Below the pieces are notes generated by a model. That model was given only the letters and a program-made list of their open reading frames with translations. It made no database searches and had not been told where the DNA came from. DNA of 12,469 nucleotides, from positions 1 to 12,469 of the forward strand of contig JAJRPU010000075.1 in the NCBI GenBank assembly GCA_024280615.1. The letters run 5' to 3'. Positions 1 through 7,617 of this stretch are shown one piece after another. This DNA is from Bacteroidota bacterium. Its GTDB lineage: Bacteria; Bacteroidota; Bacteroidia; JAADEI01. The position numbers and the translations under genes were made by a program. Every line of letters starts with the position of its first letter. Positions within the stretch are counted from its first letter, which is position 1.

Positions 1-378
1 AAAAGAATTAGAGTCCCACACAACTATTTTTTGAAAATTTGTTGTAGCGAAAAAAGGGGCTCTTAGTTCTTTTGCCTTTTGAAAAGCCTTTTGAGCCAAA
101 ACAATATTGAATGGGTCTTCTTCTGGTAGTTTCGCTTCTATGATTAGAAAAGCTGTACTTTTAGCACTGTCCCTAAATATAGTAATGTCTGGTCTTTGTC
201 TTGACCTCAATTTCCTTTCAACTTCGGCAGGTCCTAGGTCTAATTGGCTTGACTGTATTATTTCTTCAATCCATTTACTTAAGGTATGTGCTCCTGTCCA
301 TTCCGTGGGCTTTGATTCTGCAGGATTAGGCAATTTTATCTCCTTGTCTTGCAGTTTACTTTTTTTCTTAGGCGACAT
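1..378 (-). CDS. PD-(D/E)XK nuclease-domain protein, N-terminal part (restriction-type), cut by the left edge
   Basis: An open frame of 126 codons runs from an ATG at 378 to the window edge without a stop, so only the N-terminus is seen. After a lysine-rich start (MSPKKKSK) comes the core of a restriction-type nuclease fold. RPDITIF (Asp64) is followed by a beta strand ending in LIIEAK (Glu81, Lys83), giving the PD...ExK catalytic signature. The next helix (QKAFQKAKELRAPFF) and the strand TTNFQKIVVWD resemble the N-terminal nuclease domains of type I restriction subunits and of nuclease-methylase fusions. Such domains cut DNA; here the rest of the protein (helicase, methylase or neither) is unknown. 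The ATG lies 16 bases after the stop of the RadC-like gene on the same strand, with no clear ribosome binding site, so the two are probably co-transcribed. The nuclease fold is a motif-based call; the family is not settled. Confidence 0.75.
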   Translation of the reverse strand, partial: MSPKKKSKLQDKEIKLPNPAESKPTEWTGAHTLSKWIEEIIQSSQLDLGPAEVERKLRSRQRPDITIFRDSAKSTAFLIIEAKLPEEDPFNIVLAQKAFQKAKELRAPFFATTNFQKIVVWDSNSF

Positions 379-394
379 ATTTTTCTGTTTTAGT

Positions 395-709
395 TTATGT
401 CTGTTGTTCTCTATCCCTAAGTTCTCTAACAATTCTACGAGCTATTTCAAATGTGGCGGCAATCCTAATTATCTTAACATCTGATAACCCTTTTATCTTT
501 AGAAGTTTGCTCATAGGTTGCCCAGCAATACCCCTCAATGACCCAAATCTCCCTATAAGTTCTTCAGCAATTTGTTCAGCACTCTTTCCTTTAATGCCCG
601 TACCGATAATGATAGCTAATAATTCTGCGTCACTCAAAGCTTCAGGACCCAACTCTCTAAGCTTACCTCCCGGATGCTTCCATCCTCCTTCAATATCATT
701 TATACCCAT
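395..709 (-). CDS. Short RadC-like protein: UPF0758 N-terminal helix-hairpin-helix domain only, no JAB/MPN domain
   Basis: The 104-residue product matches the N-terminal half of RadC. HPGGKLRELGPEALSDAELL and IIIGTGIKGKSAEQIAEEL are followed by a helix-hairpin-helix segment (LLKIKGLSDVKIIRIAATFE) and the usual end EIARRIVRE. Full RadC is roughly 220-230 residues with a C-terminal JAB/MPN metalloprotease-like domain (HxH...D). Here the frame stops directly after the helical domain and no JAB sequence follows. The frame is open up to an ATG at 772, but the extra 21 residues (MSLSSSYLMCVSVYF...) do not resemble RadC and would overlap the exporter gene. The ATG at 709 gives MGINDIEGG, placed as in RadC proteins, and has a promoter-like box 16 bases upstream. 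The domain probably binds DNA. Its neighbour downstream is a nuclease-domain gene, which suggests an accessory role. It could also be a degraded radC. Confidence 0.8.
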   Translation of the reverse strand: MGINDIEGGWKHPGGKLRELGPEALSDAELLAIIIGTGIKGKSAEQIAEELIGRFGSLRGIAGQPMSKLLKIKGLSDVKIIRIAATFEIARRIVRELRDREQQT

Positions 710-725
710 GCCAGAGGCTTTTAAA

Positions 726-733
726 CAAAAATA
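726..733 (-). promoter_or_regulatory. Putative Bacteroidota-type -7 box for the RadC-like gene
   Basis: The minus strand reads TATTTTTG, matching TAnnTTTG, 16 bases before the ATG at 709 and inside the gap after the exporter gene. A TTG lies 15 bases further upstream (749-751), closer than the usual spacing of about 19, so the -33 element is weak. The position supports the ATG at 709 rather than the one at 772. Confidence 0.4.
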
Positions 734-758
734 CACACTCACACACATCAAGTAAGAA

Positions 759-3047
759 CTACTTAGGGACAAGCCTTTTAGAAGTCAACAGCAGTAGTGT
801 AGGCAAAAGGGTCAAATTAGTTATTGTTCCGACAAGGAGGGTTATAGACACAAGGATTCCGAGGGCTTGAGTGCCTTGAAATCTGGAGAGGATAAATACA
901 AGGAATCCGAGGAGTAGGACGAAGCCATTGTAAACAATTGACCGTCCCGTTTCCAAAAGGGCAAGTTGGATAGCCGAGTATGGAGCCCCTTTGACGTGTC
1001 TGACCTCTTGAGCGAAGCGAGTGACCAAGTGGATGGCACTGTCAACAACGATTCCAAGGGCAATGCTAAAAATTAGAACGGTAGCAGGTTTTAAGGGGAT
1101 AGATAAAAATCCCATCATTCCTGCAGTTGAAACAAGGGGAATAACATTCGCAAAAAGGATAATAAGACTAATGCGTATTGACCTAAAGAGAAGTAGCATC
1201 AGAAGGAGCATAGTAACAGCAGCTACAAGTAGGGAATATATTAAACTTATTGTCAGGAATTGATTACTATGAATGAAGAGAACGCCTGTCCCAGTGAGTT
1301 GCACAGATAGTTTGGTTGTGTCAACATTTCGTTCTATTGCACCTATAATCTGCGATTCCAGTTCTTCATATTTTTTAATCCCTACGTCTGGCATTCTCAT
1401 TGACACCCGAGCATATAGCCGTGTTGAGTCTACGAATCTGAGGAAAAGTTTGTTTTGCATACCCGAACCCTTCAAATAGGAAGCAATGAAACTTTTTTCA
1501 AGAGAGGAGGGCAGTCTGAAGTGTTGCGGAGAACCGTCATAGAAGGTCTGAACGACATATTTAACCAAATCAACAACCGACAACGGCTTGGAAAGCAGTT
1601 CTAGTGAATCAAGGGAGTTTTGCATTTGGTCCAATTGCCTTAGATTAGCATCAGTTAAAATGTTTCCCTTTTGGGCTTTAACAAGCAGTTCAACAGGCAA
1701 AATGCCACCGAAGTTGTTCTCAAAAAAACGCAGGTCTTCAATGTAATTTCCTGCCGGCAAATCTTCAGAGAGAAATCCCGTTACTTTTATCTTAAATGTG
1801 CCATATATGGCAACTATCATAATAGCGAAAAACACAACGATTATCTTCTTCGTGTGATTAAAAACTAAATGTGCGATACCATCCATTAGTTTGACTATCC
1901 ACGGAGAAGAGAGGTATTGAATTTTAGAAGGGGGTTTGAGGACACCAACCATAGGCGGAACAAACACAATGGTTATGACATACGCAATCATAATGGAGAG
2001 CAAAGCAACAAGCCCGAACTCAGCGAGAATACCACTTCCCGTAAGCATAAATACACCAAATCCAATAGCAGTGGTTAGGTATGTATATAGCGAGGCTTCA
2101 CCTACCTTCTCAAGAGCCCTGTTCCACGCAGATATTGGATTCCCTAACTTTTGCCATTCAGTGTGATAGCGGGTTATGAGATACACACAGTTGGGAACAA
2201 CTATAACTATCAAAATTGGGGGCATTAAACCAGTTAATAGTGTTATTTTGTACCCCAGCAGATGGATTATGCCCAATGTCCATATTACAGATATGCCAGC
2301 CACTGCAAGGGGAATGAGCACCATTGAGAGCGAGCGGAAAAGTAAAAGAAGGACGAGCCCTACGATAAATGTTGACAGGGCAAGGAAAAAAATTAGCTCT
2401 TTTCTGACATAAGTTGATATAACATTTCTGATAAAGGGTAGTCCAGAGAAATAAACTTTAAAGTTGTAAGTAGTGGCGAGGGAGTTGGTTAATTGCCTTA
2501 TTCTCTCTATTAGCTGTTCCCTTTGTTTTGATTGGAGCACTTTAGGGTCAATGGATATTCCAATAAGCGTAGCGTTCGTTACGGGATTATATACAAGGTT
2601 TCCGAATGGATGGTCTATCACCTGTTGCTTGACGGCATAGAGGAGGGAGTCGTCATCTGGGGGCTCGGGTAAAAGACGTCTTACTACGAATCGGCGTTGG
2701 ACAGTGTCCTTCTGTAAGACAGGCAAATGAGAGATGGACAGGACGCCTTCCACCCCTTCCAGTTGTTTGAACCGTTCAGCAAGCAGAAACCAGTCCCTGA
2801 AAAATGGATATGTGAACAACTGGTCTGTCTGAACACCAACGAACAGAACATTGCCATCATGTCCAAACAATTGCCTGAACTTTTCTTGTGTTTCATATAG
2901 CGGATGGGAGGAAGGTAGTGCTTGCTCAAACTTATATGTTATTCTTACTTGAGTGGCATGATAGAGCATAAAAACAGTAAAGGCAATCATTATTAACAAT
3001 AGCGAAAGACGAAATTTCAAAATCCAACGTGCCGTCTTATTCCACAT
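759..3047 (-). CDS. MMPL/RND-superfamily exporter, 12-helix membrane protein
   Basis: The 762-residue product has the duplicated layout of COG1033-type RND exporters. A first membrane helix (about 8-28) is followed by a large extracytoplasmic domain (about 30-215) and a five-helix bundle (about 217-370). A second copy follows: a helix at 400-417, an extracytoplasmic domain to about 590, and helices from 597 to the C-terminus. The second bundle carries GIVVDSAIHLVTRF, with Asp669 at the usual proton-relay site. The matching site in the first bundle reads VIVVPNCVYLITRYH and lacks the aspartate, which I recall as normal for a Bacteroidota subfamily. Such proteins use the proton gradient to move lipids or other hydrophobic molecules; the substrate here cannot be told. 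The length is typical and the gene looks intact. It starts 23 bases from the divergent glycosyltransferase gene. The ATG at 3047 gives MWNKTARWILKFR, a plausible cytoplasmic lead-in to helix 1. Confidence 0.92.
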   Translation of the reverse strand: MWNKTARWILKFRLSLLLIMIAFTVFMLYHATQVRITYKFEQALPSSHPLYETQEKFRQLFGHDGNVLFVGVQTDQLFTYPFFRDWFLLAERFKQLEGVEGVLSISHLPVLQKDTVQRRFVVRRLLPEPPDDDSLLYAVKQQVIDHPFGNLVYNPVTNATLIGISIDPKVLQSKQREQLIERIRQLTNSLATTYNFKVYFSGLPFIRNVISTYVRKELIFFLALSTFIVGLVLLLLFRSLSMVLIPLAVAGISVIWTLGIIHLLGYKITLLTGLMPPILIVIVVPNCVYLITRYHTEWQKLGNPISAWNRALEKVGEASLYTYLTTAIGFGVFMLTGSGILAEFGLVALLSIMIAYVITIVFVPPMVGVLKPPSKIQYLSSPWIVKLMDGIAHLVFNHTKKIIVVFFAIMIVAIYGTFKIKVTGFLSEDLPAGNYIEDLRFFENNFGGILPVELLVKAQKGNILTDANLRQLDQMQNSLDSLELLSKPLSVVDLVKYVVQTFYDGSPQHFRLPSSLEKSFIASYLKGSGMQNKLFLRFVDSTRLYARVSMRMPDVGIKKYEELESQIIGAIERNVDTTKLSVQLTGTGVLFIHSNQFLTISLIYSLLVAAVTMLLLMLLLFRSIRISLIILFANVIPLVSTAGMMGFLSIPLKPATVLIFSIALGIVVDSAIHLVTRFAQEVRHVKGAPYSAIQLALLETGRSIVYNGFVLLLGFLVFILSRFQGTQALGILVSITLLVGTITNLTLLPTLLLLTSKRLVPK

Positions 3048-3054
3048 ATTTTTG
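3047..3054 (+). promoter_or_regulatory. Putative -7 box for the plus-strand gene block
   Basis: TATTTTTG fits TAnnTTTG and lies 16 bases before the ATG of the glycosyltransferase gene. Its first base is also the first base of the exporter start codon on the other strand. No TTG is visible at the expected -33 distance. Confidence 0.4.
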
Positions 3055-3062
3055 CAAAAGTA
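3055..3062 (-). promoter_or_regulatory. Putative -7 box for the exporter gene
   Basis: The minus strand reads TACTTTTG (TAnnTTTG) directly next to the plus-strand box, ending seven bases before the exporter ATG. Transcription from it would start within a few bases of the ATG, giving a leaderless or nearly leaderless message. No TTG lies at the expected -33 distance; the nearest is about 27 bases upstream. Confidence 0.4.
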
Positions 3063-3070
3063 AATAGTTT

Positions 3071-4147
3071 ATGTCTGCCGTGATTTTTGCAATTACCATT
3101 ATTGGCATCATTACTTATGCAATAATTTTAACATTTATCGTCATTAGGCTATTACTTCTCTTTATTCAAGATGCCAAACCCAAGAAAGCACATAGAGACC
3201 TACCGCCTTATTCAGTCGTCGTTCCATTTAGGAACGAAGAGGATAACCTACCAGCCCTGTTGTGGGCTCTTCTCAGACAGAGACACAAGCCAGAACGCAT
3301 AATCCTTGTTAATGATAATTCAACAGACAATTTCCAAGATGTGTTACGACCGTTCCTGAAAGCATTCCCATTTATTGAGTTTATTAATAATTCGGGTTCT
3401 GGCAAGAAGCAAGCCTTAAAAGAAGGTATTGAGAGGGCACCGACACAATGGGTAGCCATTACAGACGCCGACTCAATGCCACATTCAGAATGGGCTTATG
3501 GCATGCTGGCATATGGACAAAAGGAAAATCTTGATTTAATAGGAGGTATGGTAGTTGGCGGAGGAAAAAGTTTTGCGGAAGTGCTTGGAACAATTGACTT
3601 AATAGCACAGTTGAGCCTGTCGTGTATTACGAAACAGAATCCGGTCACCATAAGTGCTTCATCTCTATTTATTAAAAAAAACGTGTGGCAAGCCGTTAAG
3701 CCTGAATGGTTGGAAGTGCCCAGTGTCTCTGGCGACGATGTCTTTATGTTATATATTGCCCAAAGAGAAGGTTTCAAAACGGGATTTTACTGCGGTCGGG
3801 AAAGTGCCGTGACGACTCAAATGCCACAATCCATTGGAGAGTTAATTTGGCAACGCACCAGATGGGCATCAAAAATTATCTATTATAGAAATGCGAAGCC
3901 ACTAATGATTCTGGGATTTGTCGTTCTATTAAGTATCATGCACATTCTGGCTATGGCTACAATAAACCTATGGTTCCTGCTACCAAAGGTAGTCATTGAT
4001 TTAGTGTTCCTTGCCAGCCTTACTTTGCCTTATACGTACTTTCATTGGTTCCGGTATCTACCACTAATTTCTCTTGGATACCCTATATTTGTTCTCATCA
4101 TTGGCATTAACTCACTATTTGAGCGGAAACAATGGAACACGAAATAG
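3071..4147 (+). CDS. Membrane-anchored family 2 glycosyltransferase
   Basis: The 358-residue product starts with a membrane helix (about 5-32). A GT2 catalytic domain (GT-A fold) follows: YSVVVPFRNEEDNL at 47-60, IILVNDNSTD at 77-86, and the metal-binding DxD-type motif TDADS at 131-135. The acceptor-side motif SGDD is at 220-223 and the QxxRW motif, as QRTRW, is at 261-265. Three further helices close the protein (about 278-298, 303-322, 329-348). The QxxRW motif and C-terminal helices resemble GT2 enzymes that build polysaccharides or glycolipids at the inner membrane. They transfer a sugar from a nucleotide sugar on the cytoplasmic face; donor and acceptor are not predictable. The ATG follows a promoter-like box by 16 bases. 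The last 16 bases overlap the permease gene, indicating translational coupling and a shared transcript. Confidence 0.9.
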   Translation: MSAVIFAITIIGIITYAIILTFIVIRLLLLFIQDAKPKKAHRDLPPYSVVVPFRNEEDNLPALLWALLRQRHKPERIILVNDNSTDNFQDVLRPFLKAFPFIEFINNSGSGKKQALKEGIERAPTQWVAITDADSMPHSEWAYGMLAYGQKENLDLIGGMVVGGGKSFAEVLGTIDLIAQLSLSCITKQNPVTISASSLFIKKNVWQAVKPEWLEVPSVSGDDVFMLYIAQREGFKTGFYCGRESAVTTQMPQSIGELIWQRTRWASKIIYYRNAKPLMILGFVVLLSIMHILAMATINLWFLLPKVVIDLVFLASLTLPYTYFHWFRYLPLISLGYPIFVLIIGINSLFERKQWNTK

Positions 4148-5355
4148 CAAGTGGGGAGTTGGAGCGGGCACGGATGTGGCGACGCTTCATTAGTAACACA
4201 GGGGGAGTGTTTGGCTTAATTTATATGATGATTCTTGTTATAATCGCAATCCTTGGCTATATGATAACGCCCGATAAAACAACCAATGGAAACAATATGA
4301 TTTTGCAATTGGCTAATGAACCACCGGGAACAACAGTAACTTTATTACTGATTAGGAAAAATCAGGATATTGAGGACCCCAAATGGTGGGAACTGCTTCT
4401 GTTCGGAGCCCCAGATAAGTACAATGAAGTGCCAATTGTGGACTATCGCATTGAAGAAGACAAAATTATCGTAGTTCCATACGAGGGAGATGATAATCCA
4501 CTAAACGTTGAAGAAGAAGTTTACAACATTGCAGATGTAGTATATCCTTTATCGCCAGAGTTCCCTGAAGTATTTAAACGAGGGGACATTTTGCAATTCG
4601 TACTCGTGGATTACACGCCGATGACAGTGCCAATATCCTTGTTGCAACAGAAAGTTGTCAATGAACACATTGTAGAGAGAACCTTCTGGCTCGGCACCGA
4701 CAGAATGGGTAGAGACATATTAACCCGTCTGATGCTTGGAACACGAATATCTCTATCCGTGGGGTTCGTAGCAGTACTAGTAGCATTGCTCATTGGAGTC
4801 ACACTTGGAATGGTTAGCGGATACTTTGGGGGTAAGGTTGATAGTATAATTATGTGGTTAATAAATGTTGCGTGGTCAATTCCTACATTACTTCTCGTTT
4901 TCGCCTTAATGATTTTTCTCGGAAAAGGATTATTACAAATTTTCCTTGCAGTAGGTTTAACCATGTGGGTTGACATTGCCCGAGTGGTCCGTGGACAGGT
5001 AATTCAAATCAGGGAGATGCCATACATTGAAGCAGCAAAAGTATTGGGAATAAAAAGTTCAAAAATTTTGTGGAGACATATCCTGCCAAATTTGATCGGA
5101 ACAATAATGGTTATTTCAGCGTCCAATTTCGCAGCAGCAATCATTATTGAAGCGGGGCTTAGTTTCCTTGGACTGGGGGTTCAGCCACCAGTGCCTTCCT
5201 GGGGAACTATGATTCGTGAACATTATGGATACATTATGAGCTATAACCCATATCTTGCCATGGTCCCCGGAATAGCAATTATGTTCACTGTCCTGGCTTT
5301 TTATCAAATCGGAAATGCCCTACGGGATGCTTTTGACGTTAAACTTGTTTCTTAA
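4132..5355 (+). CDS. OppC/DppC-type ABC transporter permease with a large extracytoplasmic insert
   Basis: This 407-residue inner-membrane permease has a first helix at about 26-44. The family entry motif WLGTDRMGRDILTRL is at 186-200, followed by a five-helix permease core. The loop EAAKVLGIKSS (300-310) plus ILPN is the EAA motif that docks to the ATPase subunit. LSFLGLGVQPPVPSWGTMI near 343-361 is characteristic of peptide/nickel permeases. Family members are usually near 300 residues; the extra length lies between helix 1 and LGTD (about 46-180), an acidic region outside the membrane. No partner permease, ATPase or binding protein is encoded nearby, so it must pair with subunits encoded elsewhere. 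Substrate (peptides or similar) is inferred from family only. The ATG at 4132 overlaps the end of the glycosyltransferase gene; Met15 (4174) is a possible alternative start. Confidence 0.9.
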   Translation: MEHEIASGELERARMWRRFISNTGGVFGLIYMMILVIIAILGYMITPDKTTNGNNMILQLANEPPGTTVTLLLIRKNQDIEDPKWWELLLFGAPDKYNEVPIVDYRIEEDKIIVVPYEGDDNPLNVEEEVYNIADVVYPLSPEFPEVFKRGDILQFVLVDYTPMTVPISLLQQKVVNEHIVERTFWLGTDRMGRDILTRLMLGTRISLSVGFVAVLVALLIGVTLGMVSGYFGGKVDSIIMWLINVAWSIPTLLLVFALMIFLGKGLLQIFLAVGLTMWVDIARVVRGQVIQIREMPYIEAAKVLGIKSSKILWRHILPNLIGTIMVISASNFAAAIIIEAGLSFLGLGVQPPVPSWGTMIREHYGYIMSYNPYLAMVPGIAIMFTVLAFYQIGNALRDAFDVKLVS

Positions 5356-5366
5356 AATTTTTAATT

Positions 5367-6095
5367 ATGCTTAAAAAAAATGAATGTTCTCAATGCTTTG
5401 ACGAAACCCTTGAACACAGACGGTCCGTAAGAGTCTTTGACTCTCAAGCATCGTATGACCCAGAAGTGGTTACTAAAAACCTGAAACGAGCAATCCTTGC
5501 ACCTTCCAGCTCAAACCTTCAATTGTGGGAATTTCACAGAATAAAAGATGGCGAACTGAGACAGAAGCTAAACGAAGCGTGTTTTAATCAGCCAGCAGCA
5601 CGAACAGCAAACGAACTAATTGTTATAGTGACCAGATTGGACAAGTGGGAACAGCGTGTTGAAGCAAACATAGACTTCATTAAGTCTCAAGAGGCACCGG
5701 AAGACGTTAAAAAACGAGCAATTGCCTACTATGACAAAATAGTCAGGAGGTTATATGGATGGGCAAAACGCTATCCCGGATTTGTTCTCAAAGCAATCCA
5801 ATGGCTCAATGGCTTAAAGAAGCCTGTTTATAGAGAGGTTTCGTGGACAGACATTAGAATCTCAGCACACAAAAGCGTTGCACTGGCAGCACAAACCTTT
5901 ATGCTTGGTATGAGTGCCGATGGATACGACACATGTCCGATGGAAGGATTTGATTCAGCACGGGTAAGGAAATTATTAAAACTGCCTAAGGATGCGGAAA
6001 TAAACATGATTATCGCTTGCGGGATAAGGAAACCAGAAGGCATCTACGGTCCAAGGTTTAGAATACCCTTTGAACAGGTCTATTACGAACACTGA
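5367..6095 (+). CDS. Nitroreductase-family flavoprotein
   Basis: The 242-residue product shows the nitroreductase fold markers. HRRSVRVF at 17-24 and LAPSSSNLQLWEF at 44-56 would bind the FMN phosphate and ring. HKSVALAAQTFMLGMSADGY (168-187) and the TCPMEGFD stretch up to 196 form the helix and substrate lid. IACGIRKPEG (216-225) is the usual strand near the C-terminus. Family enzymes are FMN-dependent, NAD(P)H-using oxidoreductases acting on nitro compounds, quinones or enones; the natural substrate is unknown. Between about 100 and 158 the protein has an extra charged, partly helical segment (around YYDKIVRRLYGWAKRYPGF) that may change the active-site lid. The gene starts 11 bases after the permease stop with no clear ribosome binding site, so it probably belongs to the same transcript. 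Confidence 0.88.
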   Translation: MLKKNECSQCFDETLEHRRSVRVFDSQASYDPEVVTKNLKRAILAPSSSNLQLWEFHRIKDGELRQKLNEACFNQPAARTANELIVIVTRLDKWEQRVEANIDFIKSQEAPEDVKKRAIAYYDKIVRRLYGWAKRYPGFVLKAIQWLNGLKKPVYREVSWTDIRISAHKSVALAAQTFMLGMSADGYDTCPMEGFDSARVRKLLKLPKDAEINMIIACGIRKPEGIYGPRFRIPFEQVYYEH

Positions 6096-6105
6096 AAACG
6101 ACCAG

Positions 6106-7617
6106 ATGAGTTCAAAGAGGTTCATTTGCTTCACGGCAGATAAAATTTATTGTTCTTTTAAGCCTTTAAGAATCGTCAAGAGCATCGTTATCAATAAGGC
6201 GTCTGGCACTATTGTTGACCTATTATTGGACGTTCCTGATGAAAGCGAAATCCTTGAAATAATCCAATTTCAAGGGATAATAATTCCTGCTTTTATTGAT
6301 TCTCACACACATATTTTAGGATATGCGGCGGATAAAGGGCTTGATTTACGTGGAGTGAACACCTGGGAGGAAATGGCAGAAATCATTAAGGAAGCCGAAC
6401 CCACACATCAACATTGGTTAATAGCAAGGGGTTGGGACGAGTCCAAAATGAAGGAAGGCAATATTCCCGACAAACAATGGCTTAATGGAATTAGAAACGA
6501 TATTCCAGTTGTTTTGATACGCGTTGATGGACACATGGCAATTTGCAATGATAGGGCCATTAAAGAATCTGGTTTGGATTCTTATAATGGTAAGGATTTT
6601 GACAGAGACCGAGGATTTGTTAAGGAAGAAGCATTGAACATTTTGCACAAAGCAAAGCCAGTTGTTTCTCTGGAACAGTTTATAAAAAACTACAGTGATT
6701 TAGAAAACTGGTTTTTAAAGCATGGAGTAGTGGGGTCCTGCGAAGCAGGAATTAATAGCAATCTGGTTAAATATATTGAAAAACTAAACCCGACTATAAA
6801 GCATAGTGTTCTTTTGCTTGCCGAAGACCATAATGCTCAACAAATTAATGTTCTACCATTTGCGCTATCTAACGGAGTTAAGTTCAACGGCATAAAAATG
6901 TTTTATGACGGTTCGCTTGGCTCTGACACAGCGTTGCTTTTTGACAGTTATCGCAGCATTGAAAATTATTATGGCTTGCAAGTTAAACCTACTGAGTATT
7001 ACCGACATTGGCTTGAGACGTTGAAAAATAGGGAGGGCATAATCATAGCCACACATGCAATCGGCGACAGAGCAGTCCATGAAATAGCAAAACTATATTC
7101 AACTATCCAACCTGTTGGAATAAAAAGGATTGAACACGTGCAAATCATCAGAGATAACACAATTAATCTTCTGAGGGAAAATAATATCATTGCATCAATT
7201 CAGCCGATACACTTATTAACCGATAAACGTTGGATTGCCAGCAAATTAAATAAATCAAGTCTTGAAAATGCATATAGGTTTAAAACCCTCATGAACAACG
7301 TGGCCACCATCCTTGGAACTGATTTTCCAGTAGAAGAAGTGAACCCATTTATGAATCTTTATGCCGCTATGTTCAGAAAGAATCCGGATGAGGCGGACGC
7401 ATTCCACACACAGGAAGCACTAAGCATTTACGAAAGCATGGATGCATACACTTCCAAAGCAGCTAAGTATTCCCTTCTTAAAGGATTAGGGACTCTTAAC
7501 AGGGGCAGTAAAGCGAGTTTCGTCGTTGTAGATAGGGATTTTATTGAAGAACCGGAACACGTTGCATCAGTTCATGTGAAAAAAGTTTTTATTGATGGAG
7601 TTCAGAAATTTGGTTAG
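6106..7617 (+). CDS. YtcJ-like metal-dependent amidohydrolase
   Basis: The 503-residue product is a cytosolic amidohydrolase-superfamily enzyme of the YtcJ (amidohydrolase 3) type. It has the strand-1 motif PAFIDSHTH (His67, His69), ARGWDE (107-112), KMFYDGSLGS (Lys264), THAIGDRAV (His317), RIEHVQII (His344) and GTDFPVE (Asp406). The C-terminal sandwich ends with GSKASFVVVDRDF. These residues would hold one or two divalent metals and hydrolyse an amide or related bond; the substrate is unknown. The length is slightly short for the group but nothing essential is missing. The frame opens upstream at a TTG (6070) inside the nitroreductase gene. I chose the ATG at 6106, ten bases after the nitroreductase stop, because the added residues carry no family similarity. 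It is the last gene of the plus-strand block, and its stop overlaps that of radA. Confidence 0.9.
   Translation: MSSKRFICFTADKIYCSFKPLRIVKSIVINKASGTIVDLLLDVPDESEILEIIQFQGIIIPAFIDSHTHILGYAADKGLDLRGVNTWEEMAEIIKEAEPTHQHWLIARGWDESKMKEGNIPDKQWLNGIRNDIPVVLIRVDGHMAICNDRAIKESGLDSYNGKDFDRDRGFVKEEALNILHKAKPVVSLEQFIKNYSDLENWFLKHGVVGSCEAGINSNLVKYIEKLNPTIKHSVLLLAEDHNAQQINVLPFALSNGVKFNGIKMFYDGSLGSDTALLFDSYRSIENYYGLQVKPTEYYRHWLETLKNREGIIIATHAIGDRAVHEIAKLYSTIQPVGIKRIEHVQIIRDNTINLLRENNIIASIQPIHLLTDKRWIASKLNKSSLENAYRFKTLMNNVATILGTDFPVEEVNPFMNLYAAMFRKNPDEADAFHTQEALSIYESMDAYTSKAAKYSLLKGLGTLNRGSKASFVVVDRDFIEEPEHVASVHVKKVFIDGVQKFG

Noticed and set aside
107..484. Plus-strand open frame of 125 codons at the left edge
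   Set aside because: It lies antisense to the nuclease-domain and RadC-like genes, both of which show family motifs; its product looks like low-complexity hydrophobic sequence.
731..749. CA-rich tract (acacactcacacacatca) as a microsatellite or phase-variable repeat
   Set aside because: It is short and interrupted and lies in an untranslated gap, so length changes would not switch a reading frame.
453..755. Plus-strand open frame of 100 codons
   Set aside because: It is antisense to the RadC-like gene, whose protein matches a known family throughout.
710..772. N-terminal extension of the RadC-like protein to the ATG at 772
   Set aside because: The 21 added residues do not resemble RadC, would overlap the exporter gene, and lie upstream of a promoter-like box that fits the start at 709.
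5373..5380. Run of eight A near the nitroreductase start as a slippage or phase-variation site
   Set aside because: The frame is intact and the tract codes for lysines common at N-termini; nothing else suggests frameshifting.
6070..6105. TTG start for the amidohydrolase inside the nitroreductase gene
   Set aside because: The ATG at 6106 sits ten bases after the nitroreductase stop and the added residues have no family similarity.
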